Translations under genes and position numbers: made by a program
Notes under the pieces: generated by a model
Database searches by the model: none
The model's input: only the letters and a program-made list of their open reading frames with translations
Told to the model about the DNA's origin: nothing
Shown: positions 43,046 to 43,233 of the stretch, one piece after another
Position numbering within the stretch: the first letter of the stretch is position 1
Layout: every line of letters begins with the position of its first letter
Assembly (NCBI GenBank): GCA_015259105.1
Contig: JABZGZ010000003.1
Location: 1-43,233, forward strand
Length of the DNA: 43,233 nt
Direction of reading: 5' to 3'
From: Atopobium sp.
GTDB taxonomy: Bacteria > Actinomycetota > Coriobacteriia > Coriobacteriales > Atopobiaceae

Positions 43046-43233
43046 TTATGCCTGTGCGCCCTCTGCGTCGACCTGCTTGGTAACCTCAGCGCGGATACCC
43101 TCCTCGAGCTCAGCAAGGCGAGCGCGAACTGCAGCATCAATCTTGGACTCACGACGAGCCTCAGCGACAACGTCGTTAGCCTCGTCAACAACGTTCTGAG
43201 TCTCTGCGGAAACACGATCGGTTACGCGAAGAC
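43046..43233 (-). CDS. C-terminal end of a helical, charged hypothetical protein (partial)
   Basis: The last 61 codons only; the gene continues beyond the right edge and stops TAA at 43048-43046. The visible part is one long predicted amphipathic helix rich in Ala, Glu, Arg and Val (for example VVDEANDVVAEARRES), resembling YtxH-like or coiled-coil proteins often found beside this kind of P-type ATPase. It is three bases upstream of the ATPase start codon and so probably cotranscribed. The N-terminus is needed to name it. Confidence 0.75.
   Translation of the reverse strand, partial: LRVTDRVSAETQNVVDEANDVVAEARRESKIDAAVRARLAELEEGIRAEVTKQVDAEGAQA

Overview
The window looks like a low-to-mid GC anaerobic actinobacterium of the class Coriobacteriia, most like Atopobium/Lancefieldella. 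This is an inference from protein style, gene order (rpsA, coaE, uvrB and uvrA on one strand, as in other actinobacteria), an LPXTG surface protein and a peptide-feeding gene set; no rRNA or other marker is present to prove it. Most genes lie on the minus strand and nearly every one is an intact, ordinary chromosomal gene. I see no phage, insertion sequence, CRISPR array, tRNA or rRNA.

Layout. 1-2865: an oligopeptide ABC importer (binding protein, DppB-like permease with a one-base frame disruption at its 3' end, start of a DppC-like permease). 3288-3938: an isolated membrane-anchored protein of unknown function in AT-rich surroundings. 4147-11717: a minus operon uvrA-ybaK-murJ-uvrC-small protein. 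11873-16272: a YhcH-like protein, then divergent Mrp ATPase and two FAD-dependent oxidoreductases. 16269-18509: uvrB. 18686-20770: a large TPR-like unknown. 20794-23969: a NitT/TauT-type ABC importer operon ending in coaE. 24103-27281: three hydrolases (M42 peptidase, PepT, C26 glutamine-amidotransferase-like hydrolase). 27516-35137: a second oligopeptide importer (oppBCDF with its binding protein) plus a second, separately transcribed binding protein. 35450-37171: an LPXTG cell-wall protein. 37322-38566: ribosomal protein S1. 38822-43233: a metal-linked group (membrane HMA protein, flavodoxin, DUF3793 protein, an unusual P1B-type ATPase and the end of a helical protein).

Together the importers and peptidases describe a cell that takes up and degrades peptides; UvrA, UvrB and UvrC, all within 14 kb, form the complete excision-repair incision system.

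The most interesting signal is not a gene. The word TTCTCGCC (reverse complement GGCGAGAA) occurs 18 times in 43 kb by my hand count, where about 1.3 are expected by chance. It is on both strands, in several coding frames and between genes; 16 of 18 copies carry a G four bases upstream and 13 of 18 an A immediately downstream, giving about GNTYTTCTCGCCA. Two pairs of copies face each other as hairpins at gene ends. This is how DNA uptake sequences behave in Neisseriaceae and Pasteurellaceae, and I know of none described in Actinobacteria. A second candidate is a structured leader before the DUF3793-flavodoxin genes, whose terminator-like hairpin has a loop perfectly complementary to the downstream ribosome binding site.
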